Made by a program: the position numbers and the translations under genes. From contig NC_026744.1 of assembly GCF_000210295.1 (NCBI RefSeq), positions 3,844,001 through 3,908,000 of the forward strand: DNA of 64,000 nt, written 5' to 3'. This DNA is from Trypanosoma brucei gambiense DAL972 (lineage: Eukaryota; Euglenozoa; Kinetoplastea; Trypanosomatida; Trypanosomatidae). How positions within the stretch are numbered: position 1 is the first letter of the stretch; the number at the start of each line of letters is the position of its first letter. Positions 51,322 to 60,586 of the stretch are shown one piece after another. The notes under the pieces were generated by a model that worked only from the letters and a program-made list of their open reading frames with translations, did no database searches and was not told the origin of the DNA.

Positions 51322-53460
51322 TTACTCTTTACGCAGCCTTTTATAGTCTCGCTCCTCATGGCCAACATCAACATGTGTGCCATTCACCATTTGTTGCGCC
51401 CCATGTAGTGCTGCTCTCCTTTCACTACTCACAGAAAAGAGGGAAACGCGGCGACTGCCACGAAGGCCTCCCTCAACAACAAAGCCAGAAGAAAGGAAAT
51501 CAGTCCAGGCATCAGTGACAATGTCGCTCACTGCTGCGGGCGACAGTCGCTGAAGTGAAAGGTAGTGCCGGTGCAACTCGCAAACAAAATCATCCGCAGG
51601 TGCGTGCTCAGCACCATGTAAGCGTAGAGTACGACGGAGTGAATTCAAAACAGAAGTCATGGACCCTACCCAGCTCGTCAGCAGAGTTCCATCCGCGTTT
51701 TTGTCCAGTTGACTCATCTCTTTGAAACCAAGGTCAACCATGGGGAGGAGCAGCTGCCTGACGTCTACTGCGCAGGATATTCCGTGACACAGAAGAAGCA
51801 TCCTCGACTCCACAACGGAGCTCCGAACAACAATTAACATCAACGGGATGCTCAAACAAAAACGCGTTCCACTTGCACATAAATCAGAACACGCATGTCG
51901 AATACCACGAAGAAATGTGCCAATGGCCGTATGCTTCAACCACTCAGCAACCGTGTTCCCTGCAACACATTTAAGTTTGTCCTTCACGCTCTCCTCGCAG
52001 CGCTTCGACACCACGGCAGCCTTGTACACGTCTAGGCACCGCAGGACAGAAAGGCACACAAACTGCACAGCCTCCACAGCCGAATTGTAATCCACATCGG
52101 TCTCTCCACTACAGTAAGCAGACATCACCCATTTGAGCAACTCTGTGTGTCTCTGCAACAGAAACTCCCAAAGATCCGTATCCAGAAACAATGGGATGTC
52201 GCCCCTGTGACGTTCCCCTGTGTAAGCTTCAAACCATCTCAGTAACAATGAGAGGAGAAACTCAAGACGCTCCAGGTTAGCAGAAGGTGGCGACGACGGA
52301 TTACACTCCACGATGGATTGCACAGCGGTTGCAAATGCGGTCACCGATCTAACGGCTTTGCAACTAATGCAACGCACGAGTTCTTCGGGAAACTTAAGCG
52401 CTGTTGCATCAGTGCCACACGACCTCTCTTCCTCTTCAACCCCACATTCATATTCCTCCTCAACTCCTTTTTGTTGCAATTTGCTCTGCGATTGATGTTT
52501 AACGAACTTGTCATGAGCCAGAATGCACCACAGCCCCTTAAGAGTATCCCCCGCCCTCTTCAGTAACACTCGCTGCTTCGACTCGTTGACCTCAAACGAC
52601 TTGTAATCTTCAAGTAATTCACCACTAACAAGTTCCAAACTAGGGACATCAAAGTCACGCTTGAAGCTACGCCTGATAAGTACCTCTGCAGCTTCTTCAT
52701 GCCGTTCCAGAAGCAAAGTGTCAGTAAGCCACAAACGCTCCGCCTTACCCACAGAAGCATAGAAACCGAACAGATGGGCTGATTCGCAAGCAAGCCTCTG
52801 AAAACTATAAAGCTCTCGGAAGTACCGTTTTCGCAAAAGAATGGCACCCTCCCCCATATCATCCGCACTCTCCTCTGCTGCTATACGAACTTCTTCCAAG
52901 TCCACGCCATTACCATCCATTCTGTCTCCTGCAACAGGCGAGACGGAGATGATTTCATCTTCGTGAGGGAATCGGGAGACAAGGAGTTTCAGACGCAGCG
53001 AGCAACTATCCACAGTACCCCAGAAAGCAACAACAAATTGCTCACGCTGCTGGGAAAGAAATGCGCCACACAGAACTTCCAATTCACAACATCCTGTGTG
53101 AAGGGTGGTATTTGAACCATTACTACTGTTTCCGCCATCAGTGCCGTTGTTGTTTGTATGATCCATAAACTCACAAAGCCCTTCTTGCCATTTTCTCCAA
53201 TGCAATGGTCGAAGGACAATCAGTTGTGATGCCTTCATGTAGACGTTATGGTAATGCCTAACCGCCTCGCACACCGCTGAAGTGGGTAGTGACGCCAAGG
53301 GTGGTAAAAGGAGGGAATCACACCGCGCAGCCTCCAGAGTTCGGAGCGTATTATCCCACTCCTTGATGGAAAAACATACCGCGTCTCCAAGCAACGCCGA
53401 GCCCACACTGCAGAATTTGTTCACCTGTTGCTTTGAACGAACACTACGCAGAGCAGCCAT
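51322..53460 (-). CDS. Large unknown helical protein
   Basis: 712 residues with an ATG at 53460. It is rich in helices with many Leu, Cys and Ser (LRTLEAARCDSLLLPPLASL, ERLEFLLSLLLRWFEAYTGE, AVQFVCLSVLRCLDVYKAAV). A short N/G/S-rich insert occurs near residue 105-120, and an acidic low-complexity insert near 335-350. The overall look is of a helical-bundle tethering or scaffold protein, but no family is recognised. There is no transmembrane segment. The tail ends in basic residues (RDYKRLRKE). Confidence 0.7.
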   Translation of the reverse strand: MAALRSVRSKQQVNKFCSVGSALLGDAVCFSIKEWDNTLRTLEAARCDSLLLPPLASLPTSAVCEAVRHYHNVYMKASQLIVLRPLHWRKWQEGLCEFMDHTNNNGTDGGNSSNGSNTTLHTGCCELEVLCGAFLSQQREQFVVAFWGTVDSCSLRLKLLVSRFPHEDEIISVSPVAGDRMDGNGVDLEEVRIAAEESADDMGEGAILLRKRYFRELYSFQRLACESAHLFGFYASVGKAERLWLTDTLLLERHEEAAEVLIRRSFKRDFDVPSLELVSGELLEDYKSFEVNESKQRVLLKRAGDTLKGLWCILAHDKFVKHQSQSKLQQKGVEEEYECGVEEEERSCGTDATALKFPEELVRCISCKAVRSVTAFATAVQSIVECNPSSPPSANLERLEFLLSLLLRWFEAYTGERHRGDIPLFLDTDLWEFLLQRHTELLKWVMSAYCSGETDVDYNSAVEAVQFVCLSVLRCLDVYKAAVVSKRCEESVKDKLKCVAGNTVAEWLKHTAIGTFLRGIRHACSDLCASGTRFCLSIPLMLIVVRSSVVESRMLLLCHGISCAVDVRQLLLPMVDLGFKEMSQLDKNADGTLLTSWVGSMTSVLNSLRRTLRLHGAEHAPADDFVCELHRHYLSLQRLSPAAVSDIVTDAWTDFLSSGFVVEGGLRGSRRVSLFSVSSERRAALHGAQQMVNGTHVDVGHEERDYKRLRKE

Positions 53461-54202
53461 TATTCGAACTTCAGTGCCCTGCTAAAACAGAAGGGCAGTA
53501 TGTGTGCGAAGACCAGGGTGGTATCCTGCCGCCACTCGAGGAATATTACGTTCCAACGTCGCTGTTCGTGTGCCGGGAGGTAACGCACATGCTTGCGTAG
53601 TAATAATAGGTAGACAAATAGAAATGGCGACCGTGAAAAAAAAAAAAAATAACACACACACACACAGACAGAGAGAGAGAGAGCATACAATTCGAGCAAG
53701 GGCAGTGGCACCACCACTTCAAGATAGTAAAAATGGAAGACAAATTAGAGACTGCTCACGTAGGTTAACACCCACGGGCAGGTACAGCATTATGTTTTTA
53801 ATCTACTACTTTTTTAAAAAAGGTAGAGTTGTGAACTTGAGCTGCGCCAAATGAGAGCATGCGATGAGCACATACGCGCAACGCACGTCTCATTATGCGC
53901 ATTGTGGATTCACTGCTTCTGTACAGCAAAATCACACTTCAGTACGCCCTTCAAATTTTCCCATGCATTTTCGAGATATTGTTCAACTGTTCAGCTCTGC
54001 AGAACTACTCCCTTCAAATGAAACGTCCTCCTTCTTCTTTTATATAACAAAAGGTTTTCAAACCAATTGTGCAAGTCTATAAATATCAGCAGTGCCCGGT
54101 GGCTGATATATATATATATATATATATAACTGCGATGACCAAAACAAAGTGCCCGGGTTAGTGGGAGGTAATGGCCCACACACACATCTAGACTCATCAC
54201 CA
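53461..54202. other. Intergenic region with (CA)n, (GA)n and (TA)n repeats
   Basis: Holds a mixed repeat at about 53650-53686 (CA then GA) and a (TA)n at 54106-54128. Frames here lack an ATG or are low complexity. Confidence 0.6.
54106..54128. repeat. (AT)n dinucleotide repeat
   Basis: About eleven AT units just downstream of the PIP-box gene. Confidence 0.9.
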
Positions 54203-54874
54203 TTACATCTTCCTTACACATGCCATTTTGGCAAAGAAATCGGATAACTTCATTTGACTTTTTGGAGGTGTTGGAATGCCCCCTTGAGCACGTAAGGGAG
54301 ATTTGCCAGTTGGCGTTGTATTTCCCACTCCACTAATCCCACTTTTTATGGCATCCCCTTGTGGAAAGAGTTCGCAAACTGTGGGAACCGCAGAAGTGGG
54401 GTCATTGTTGTTTTCCATAATGTCTGTAGAGCTGGGATGGTCAGGGGAACCGGAAAATGGGCTCAGAAGTGCAGACGAGCCATGCTGTGATGACGGCGAC
54501 ACATCGCCCTTTACCACCTTCGGCACGGTAGGTGGATTATTTCCCCTGAAACATGTGGAAGGTGTTTGTTCCTGTGATGTGGTGGCTGTTGTGGTAGTGG
54601 TGGTGGCACCACTGGGTGATGGGTGGTCTAACCGGTCGACGAGGTTCACCTTCACGACCCCAGCGGCAAATGCAAATGCAGCCATTTTCTCCACACCATC
54701 TCCACCACGGCGTGCAATATTCAACTCCGCCGCTAAACTATTACCCTCTGCGATGACATTTGTTCTTTCGACTGGCACCCCATTATGCAACATCGAATCT
54801 GCCATAACAGGTTCAGTGCGCATAACCTTCGTTGGTGGATTGCATTCATCATCGTCATCCAAAAGCAAACTCAT
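54203..54874 (-). CDS. Disordered protein with a C-terminal PCNA-interacting (PIP) box
   Basis: 223 residues with an ATG at 54874. Almost all of it is predicted to be disordered from composition: an acidic start (LLLDDDDE), a T-run (about 90-97) and many S, P, T and G residues, with several SP/TP sites (TTPTGKSPLR). The last 20 residues contain QMKLSDFF (207-214), an exact match to the PIP box Q-x-x-[LIM]-x-x-[FY]-[FY], followed by basic residues (AKMACVRKM), as is common in PIP partners. Such short disordered proteins with a terminal PIP box act as regulators or accessory subunits at the replication fork. It has no recognisable enzymatic domain. Function is inferred from the motif alone. Confidence 0.7.
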   Translation of the reverse strand: MSLLLDDDDECNPPTKVMRTEPVMADSMLHNGVPVERTNVIAEGNSLAAELNIARRGGDGVEKMAAFAFAAGVVKVNLVDRLDHPSPSGATTTTTTATTSQEQTPSTCFRGNNPPTVPKVVKGDVSPSSQHGSSALLSPFSGSPDHPSSTDIMENNNDPTSAVPTVCELFPQGDAIKSGISGVGNTTPTGKSPLRAQGGIPTPPKSQMKLSDFFAKMACVRKM

Positions 54875-55727
54875 CTTCGGCCCTCTCAGCTTTCACACGT
54901 CCTTTTGTGTTTCCGTAAAAGTTTTCAGCCCTTGAACAAACGCAAATTCTTTATAAAAATATAAAAATACATGTACATAAAGTGGTAAAAAATAACAATG
55001 AAAATAGAGAGGAACATGGAAATGTTACAATGAGCATTGAAACACAGTACAAGTAGTCACCAGAGTGTAGTGTATCGGAGGAGGTGCGATATATTCAAAA
55101 AAAATGTACACATATCTTTTAAAAGGTACAATAAAGGTACAAATACGGGGGGCACCGCCGAATGGGCACATAGTCCCGCAGTAGGAACCAAATCATGTCC
55201 TTCAAGGGAAGGGTTAGCTACATGGGTATAGCAAGAAAGAAAACGGGAAAAAATACAAGGCAACATAATGAAAACAACACAAACAAAATCAACCGCTCCT
55301 TTAAGTAGAGATACAAAAAATGCCTTTCCTTTCCCCCTTCCCTCACTACATATTTCCTCTCATTTCCTCCCTGAACCCCAACAAAACCTCGTTTGGTAGT
55401 TGCATGCGCTCCCTGTGACGAAATAAAATCAGTGACAATACAACATTATGATACATCACTTGACAGGTACAAAAAAATAATGGACAGACGAAGACGACTG
55501 TAACGGATCGGTTATCTCCAAATAAAAGTACAACGTATATGCATATATATATATATAATATTTTACTTAGCCACGCCGTATAACTGCGTACATAGATGGA
55601 CGAGAGACAAATGTTCATGTGCCCACCTCTGTCTGCATATATTCACGCTTATGCAAAACTAAGAGCACACGTGACGATGTTTCCCTGAAAATACCAAAAA
55701 AAATCAAGAAAGACAGTCACTTCCTAC
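54875..55727. other. Intergenic region, probable 3' UTR
   Basis: About 850 bases, AT-rich, with a (TA)n at 55542-55556. Minus-strand frames (55057-55266, 55346-55618) are low complexity or hydrophobic without splice support, so none is called. Confidence 0.6.
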
Positions 55728-56480
55728 CTAGAAATGCAGAGGTAAACTTTCGGTAGGAGAGTCAGCTGGCGTCAATTCAAGTGTTCTTTCAAACCCCTTA
55801 AATACCGGTGGAGTAGCAAAATGGACATCACCCGCGGAGCGGCGCGTCGCTGACCGCAGAGCGCTCGACCCATCTTCAGAAAACATGGTTGTTTTACCAT
55901 CAGTTGCACAGCTTGGGCTCTGTAGCATCATATCCGAATAATCAGGTGTACCACTTTGTGGGGTCCGAGCTCTAAGATAAGTGGCGTAGAGACAATCCCT
56001 TTCGGCTGGGTCGATTGGCATCACTACTCGTGGAGATACCCCACCGCTTTGGGGACTGCAATATCGCGACTGCTGACGCTGTTGAGGTTTTCGTTGTTGC
56101 CCCGAAGTTGTGTTGCTAAATGCATTTAAACGCCCGCTTGCTGCTTTCTCTGATTTCTTGGATTTCAAGTTTGCTCCGGTATCTTTGTCATCTGGCTGAA
56201 TGAGTTGCAGCCCCTTCGGAAGTCGGGGGTCGACGCGAACCTTCAGTTGACTGCGGGTGGTGTTGTTAAACTTCGCTACAGCCTGCATTACTAGTTTAGC
56301 GTAGCACCGGTTGAACTGCTCACCATTCTGCCGATTAAGCGCTAATTCAACCATATCCGGTGCTATGAAGAACCGCTTCTGCAGAATAAAATTGAGTTTG
56401 TTTCGGTGACCGAACAGTTCCTCCGGGGTACGCGGCAACTTGCGAAGCCCTTCGAATAAGTCATCTTTCTTCCACTGCAT
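55728..56480 (-). CDS. Basic unknown protein
   Basis: 250 residues from the ATG at 56480; the longer frame (to 56576) starts with GTG and encodes a lysine-rich run that is probably purine-rich 5' UTR. The N-terminal part is helical and ordered (about 1-85: DDLFEGLRKLPRTPEELFGH, KLNFILQKRFFIAPDMVELA, GEQFNRCYAKLVMQAVAKFN). Residues 85-160 are basic and rich in Q, K and S. The C-terminal part has short SP/TP motifs and ends in ESLPLHF. No family is recognised. Confidence 0.6.
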   Translation of the reverse strand: MQWKKDDLFEGLRKLPRTPEELFGHRNKLNFILQKRFFIAPDMVELALNRQNGEQFNRCYAKLVMQAVAKFNNTTRSQLKVRVDPRLPKGLQLIQPDDKDTGANLKSKKSEKAASGRLNAFSNTTSGQQRKPQQRQQSRYCSPQSGGVSPRVVMPIDPAERDCLYATYLRARTPQSGTPDYSDMMLQSPSCATDGKTTMFSEDGSSALRSATRRSAGDVHFATPPVFKGFERTLELTPADSPTESLPLHF

Positions 56481-57705
56481 TCCCTTTTCTTTTTTCTTTC
56501 TACTGTGCGATACCTTTTTCCTGGGTCTTTTCTTCTTCTTTCCTTTTGTTTTCCTTTTCTTTTTGATTTTCTCCACAATCCTTCGCTTACTTTCTTATTT
56601 TCCCACACGAGAGCTTTAGTTTCCGCTCCCCCTGTCAGTTTAACCCTTCTGGATAAATTTATAAGTATCAGTTCTTTGTTTGCTTTTCCCAACGACTTTA
56701 CAAGTTTCCTACACCACTAGTAAAGAAAAAAAGAAAATGCCGCCACGGTTTTACAACTGAAGAAAGTTGAACGACACTCAGCACCTTTTGAGTTGTCCTT
56801 ATTCTTTTTTCCGTACAGCGCTTCAGTGGAGATTTCTTTTCAGTTGTCTTTGTTCCCCTTGCGAGCACTTCCTAAAAACCCTGTTAGAAGTTTGTTTGTT
56901 TGTTTTGTTATGAATGGCAGGTGTCTTCGTAAATTTATTTTGGGAGCTTTTAGAAAAGCAGCTTAAAAAGAAAAAAGAACAAATGTTCCTCTTCTTTTTT
57001 CCCCCTTAAATTAAGGTCGAGGGAGCAACCAATGCGGAAAAAAGCAACAAAAAGGAAAATGTAAAGGGAAGTGAAGGCGTTTGATAATTGATTGAAGGAA
57101 GGACAGCAAAGTTTTGTGTGGGGGAAATCTCCAAAGGGGGGGGGGAAGAGGACCCCATGGTCTGATGAGAGAAACAATTAGAGGTTACAAGGGGGAAAAA
57201 GCGCATAGCGGCAGCGTTGCAAACATACGTGCACAAATACATTAGAGTATGTAACATCAAAATAGTGCTATTTAGTTTGATTGCAGCGCATGGGCATGTC
57301 CGCGGAAGCGCGACATTAGATATTCTTCACACTAATTTACAGTGGTAACCGGCTCCAGCGTGACGGATCGGATGTGCCTGGTAGTTCGTGGACTCCGGTC
57401 AACCTACTCGATGTGTATTTAAAAATCGCTTCGGCACCGGATTACTCCATAAAAAACGACGACAACAACAAAATAAAAAAGAAAAAACAGGTCCCTACGG
57501 GAATCCCTCCGTTCCACAAACCACCACACGTCACTGAATCAGAAAAACCCACTCGCTACAATTGTGCAGACTGTGGACCTTCAGTTTCGTTGCAATTAAC
57601 ACAAATCTGCTTACCATGTTTTAGTGCTCGTGCATACAAAAAACACTAAAATTATTAAGGTTTTCATTTCGTTAGTTGCCGTGTCAGCGGCACTTTAACA
57701 AGTAC
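56481..57705. other. 1.2-kb non-coding region, probable 3' UTR of the B55-like gene
   Basis: Contains purine- and pyrimidine-biased blocks, a G-run at 57136-57146 and no convincing minus-strand gene. A plus-strand frame without ATG at 57374-57649 has a zinc-ribbon-like end (see findings). Confidence 0.55.
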
Positions 57706-59904
57706 TTAGCGCTCAAACAGGAAGACGCCTCGTCCGTCCCTTAAACTCATTGCAAATCGATCCCCTCCCTCAGAAATTGATACACAAGTGACTCTATTGG
57801 CGATGGGTTCTGGCAAGTGGGTTTGGTGAAACTGACCACACTCACTGTGCGTGGAACAATAAACCCCCAACCTGCGCGAAAAAGATGCCTGAAGTGTTTC
57901 TACCGTCACCCTACCCCCATTTTCCACTTCGCAGAGTAACGCTAACGGATCAGCACGATAAAAGGTTAGGATTTCTTCACCACCAGGCCGTCCAGAGTGA
58001 AAGGGTTGCCATGCGGCCACAGCACCATCATAGAGTCCAGTAATGATTGTTCCCGAAACATGATCTACTGCCGCTGAGAACCGATCAAAAATGGCGTCGC
58101 TTTCATAGAGTGAGCGTAAGTACGGTTCTACGTAAGGCATAAGACGGACCATGTCGCACGGTTCTGAGGTGCGGCGCAGGTCCCACAGCTTGAGGGAAAA
58201 GTAATCACGCGTTAGGATGTGATCAGTACCTATAAAACCGGCGGCTGAAACACTACATAATATTTCGCCGTAGTCTTGTAAGCGAGAGTTCCATCCTGCT
58301 CCAACCCTCCCTCGCACATATGTACTGTAGCGACGTTGTGCGCCAGTCGCTGCCTCGCGCAAATCGCCGATGCCAAGGAACCCCGAGTTCCGACCAACGA
58401 AAAATAGGGAGTTGTGGGTTGGGTGAAACCCGGCCGTCGTGACCAACTCCACTACGTCGTCCATGTTGCCAGAAGGTGGACGCATGTCTGCGATGCGCGA
58501 TCCGTTAGAGCCGTCTGCGCACTCAAAGTTCCACCAGAACACTTCAAGATCATCCACGCTCAGAAAAGATTGATCATCAGCACAAACACTAAGACCATGT
58601 ATTCGGTTAATGTGATTTCCCGAATAAACGCGTGCGGGAAGTATCAGAGACGGCAGTGTTGCGCAAGGAAAGTATTTTGTCTTGGAAAGTTCTGGTCCGA
58701 CAATGGACTCCATCTCCGGAAAGGCATGGAACATTGAAAGTCCTTCACGCTGCACCCGAAACAGCTTAATAACTCGGTCGTTTGAAGTCAAATAGCTCAC
58801 CATGCTTGGGGACAGATGGGGTCTAAGAAACTGAAAGCAGTTCACAGACTGCGATATTGGAACCGAAGTTAAGCAATCCAACTCCTCGACATATGCCTGA
58901 TGCGTGTGTTTTCGCACCGACTGTTGCTGGAATCCGAATGTGTCAAGCTGCTGACGGGGAGAAACCGAAGGAATGGAAGTCGAAATACTCGAAACATCCA
59001 TGTCGGTGCGACACTGGCTTGCTGTGGTGACAACAGATTCACTCTTCCTTTGGCTGGAAAGTGATGGTCGTGAGAGTTTTGCATCTCCTACAGGTATTTC
59101 ACAGTAGTTCACTCGTCCATTGGCGTCCCCGACTCCGATCGCAATAAGTGAGGAACCGGTTGCAAAATTTGGTAGCACTGACAATGCCATGCTGTTCACT
59201 CTCGAGGGGATTGTATTCGCCACTTTTCTAAGAACGCTGCGCATGCCTCCTGCGTCTCCACTGTTGGTCACCATGAAATCTCCTATGGCTTCCAACTCGG
59301 CGCTATCAGTCGCTTCGGGTTTATGTGAACAAGGACCCCATTTGGGCATAACGTCCTGTGTGCTAAACGGATGGCAAAGCTTCTGAAATAGTTTGAATCC
59401 ATTCCCACCACCACGACTCAAGTAAGAGGAGTTGTTATCCGAATCAGCAACATCTTTTGACCACTCGGGGGATTCAACATTTCTACCACCACTTCCGCTG
59501 GCAGTAGCAGTAACAGCAGCAGTGCCCTTGGTAGGCAACTTTCCTTCTCGATTAGAACCACCATCTCTGCGCGCGCCTCGCTTTCCCCTATTATTGTGAT
59601 GACGCGGACGGTCCTTTCTAAGCTTTGTTTCCCCACCTTTTGGTTCGTTTAGCCCAGTTACTTCGTTCTCCTGCACTTGCGACTTGTATAGGGAGCAACT
59701 CTCAAGGCATTTCCCCCCTCGTTTACGTTGCAGTTGCTCGTCTCGCACTCGGGATTGGCGGTCGGACTTCGGCAGGTGCGAGCGGTGAGGCACTTCACTT
59801 TCCGCCCGCGACCCACGGCAGGATAATGTCTCTGCACTACTTTCCATAGAACAGCATGGTGAGGGGGAAGGTGAGGGCGAGTGGTTGCCGTCCTGATCAG
59901 ACAT
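57706..59904 (-). CDS. PP2A regulatory subunit B55-like WD40 protein
   Basis: 732 residues from the ATG at 59904; the frame extends two codons to a GTG. The last 400 residues follow the B55 beta-propeller order: SYLTSNDRVIKLFRV, HINRIHGLSVCADDQSFLSV with DDLEVFWWNFE, MDDVVELVTTAGFHPTHNSL, HILTRDYFSLKLWDLRR, and YVEPYLRSLYESDAIFDRFS, where human B55 has LRSKLCSLYENDCIFDKFE. B55 subunits direct PP2A to substrates, for instance at mitotic exit. The first roughly 230 residues are disordered, basic and rich in S, G and R, and are absent from canonical B55. No other domain is seen. It is divergent, and trypanosomes may have other B subunits, so catalytic partner binding is inferred. Confidence 0.8.
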   Translation of the reverse strand: MSDQDGNHSPSPSPSPCCSMESSAETLSCRGSRAESEVPHRSHLPKSDRQSRVRDEQLQRKRGGKCLESCSLYKSQVQENEVTGLNEPKGGETKLRKDRPRHHNNRGKRGARRDGGSNREGKLPTKGTAAVTATASGSGGRNVESPEWSKDVADSDNNSSYLSRGGGNGFKLFQKLCHPFSTQDVMPKWGPCSHKPEATDSAELEAIGDFMVTNSGDAGGMRSVLRKVANTIPSRVNSMALSVLPNFATGSSLIAIGVGDANGRVNYCEIPVGDAKLSRPSLSSQRKSESVVTTASQCRTDMDVSSISTSIPSVSPRQQLDTFGFQQQSVRKHTHQAYVEELDCLTSVPISQSVNCFQFLRPHLSPSMVSYLTSNDRVIKLFRVQREGLSMFHAFPEMESIVGPELSKTKYFPCATLPSLILPARVYSGNHINRIHGLSVCADDQSFLSVDDLEVFWWNFECADGSNGSRIADMRPPSGNMDDVVELVTTAGFHPTHNSLFFVGRNSGFLGIGDLREAATGAQRRYSTYVRGRVGAGWNSRLQDYGEILCSVSAAGFIGTDHILTRDYFSLKLWDLRRTSEPCDMVRLMPYVEPYLRSLYESDAIFDRFSAAVDHVSGTIITGLYDGAVAAWQPFHSGRPGGEEILTFYRADPLALLCEVENGGRVTVETLQASFSRRLGVYCSTHSECGQFHQTHLPEPIANRVTCVSISEGGDRFAMSLRDGRGVFLFER

Positions 59905-60586
59905 GATCACGCTGGGAATTCGATGAAATAAGCTTCGCGACCAAAAAACAAGTTCCCCCCTTTTGGAACGCGATGACGTTCAACCAGCGCGGAGTCCCTG
60001 TAAAAGGAGACAAAACTGGAAAGGGGGAAGAAAAGAATAATCAACGATTAAACTAAAGATAAACAAATGTTGCTTTCTAGGCAAGTTCAAGAGAAAGAAA
60101 ACGTTGAAGAAAGTGTGAATGACAGGGGAACAACACACACACACACAAAAAAAAAAGAAAGCGTTCTGAGGAGGGAGCGAATTTATGTGACGGTTGTGGT
60201 CCTGATTTACTTTTTTTAAGCATTAGTTACAGCTAAGGGGATGCGTGCAAATCGTGGTCTTCGTACGACCTACGCGCGCAGCTGGTTGGAAAAGAGAGAA
60301 GAGAAAACGGTATGAAAAACGTTGTAGAACCCACAGTCACAAACACATATTCACATGTGTATATACTACAACATGGAACCGAGAAGTACAAGGGGGATGA
60401 GATTTGCAAAAAATAAATAAATAGGCCTTCTCGTGAGAAACAGCAAAGATACGTCTATGGATGTAACTTTATATATAAAAAAGGAGACAAAATATTTCGA
60501 TGATTCTATGCCGTTATCTATGGATGTGCACAAATTTGTGTATGTGTCAGTATGTGTATTTTTATATACAAAGATGGGTTTGTCAA
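59905..60586. other. Intergenic region
   Basis: Contains a (CA)n plus A-run at about 60133-60158 and an AT-rich part near 60470-60490. No gene is seen. Confidence 0.6.
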
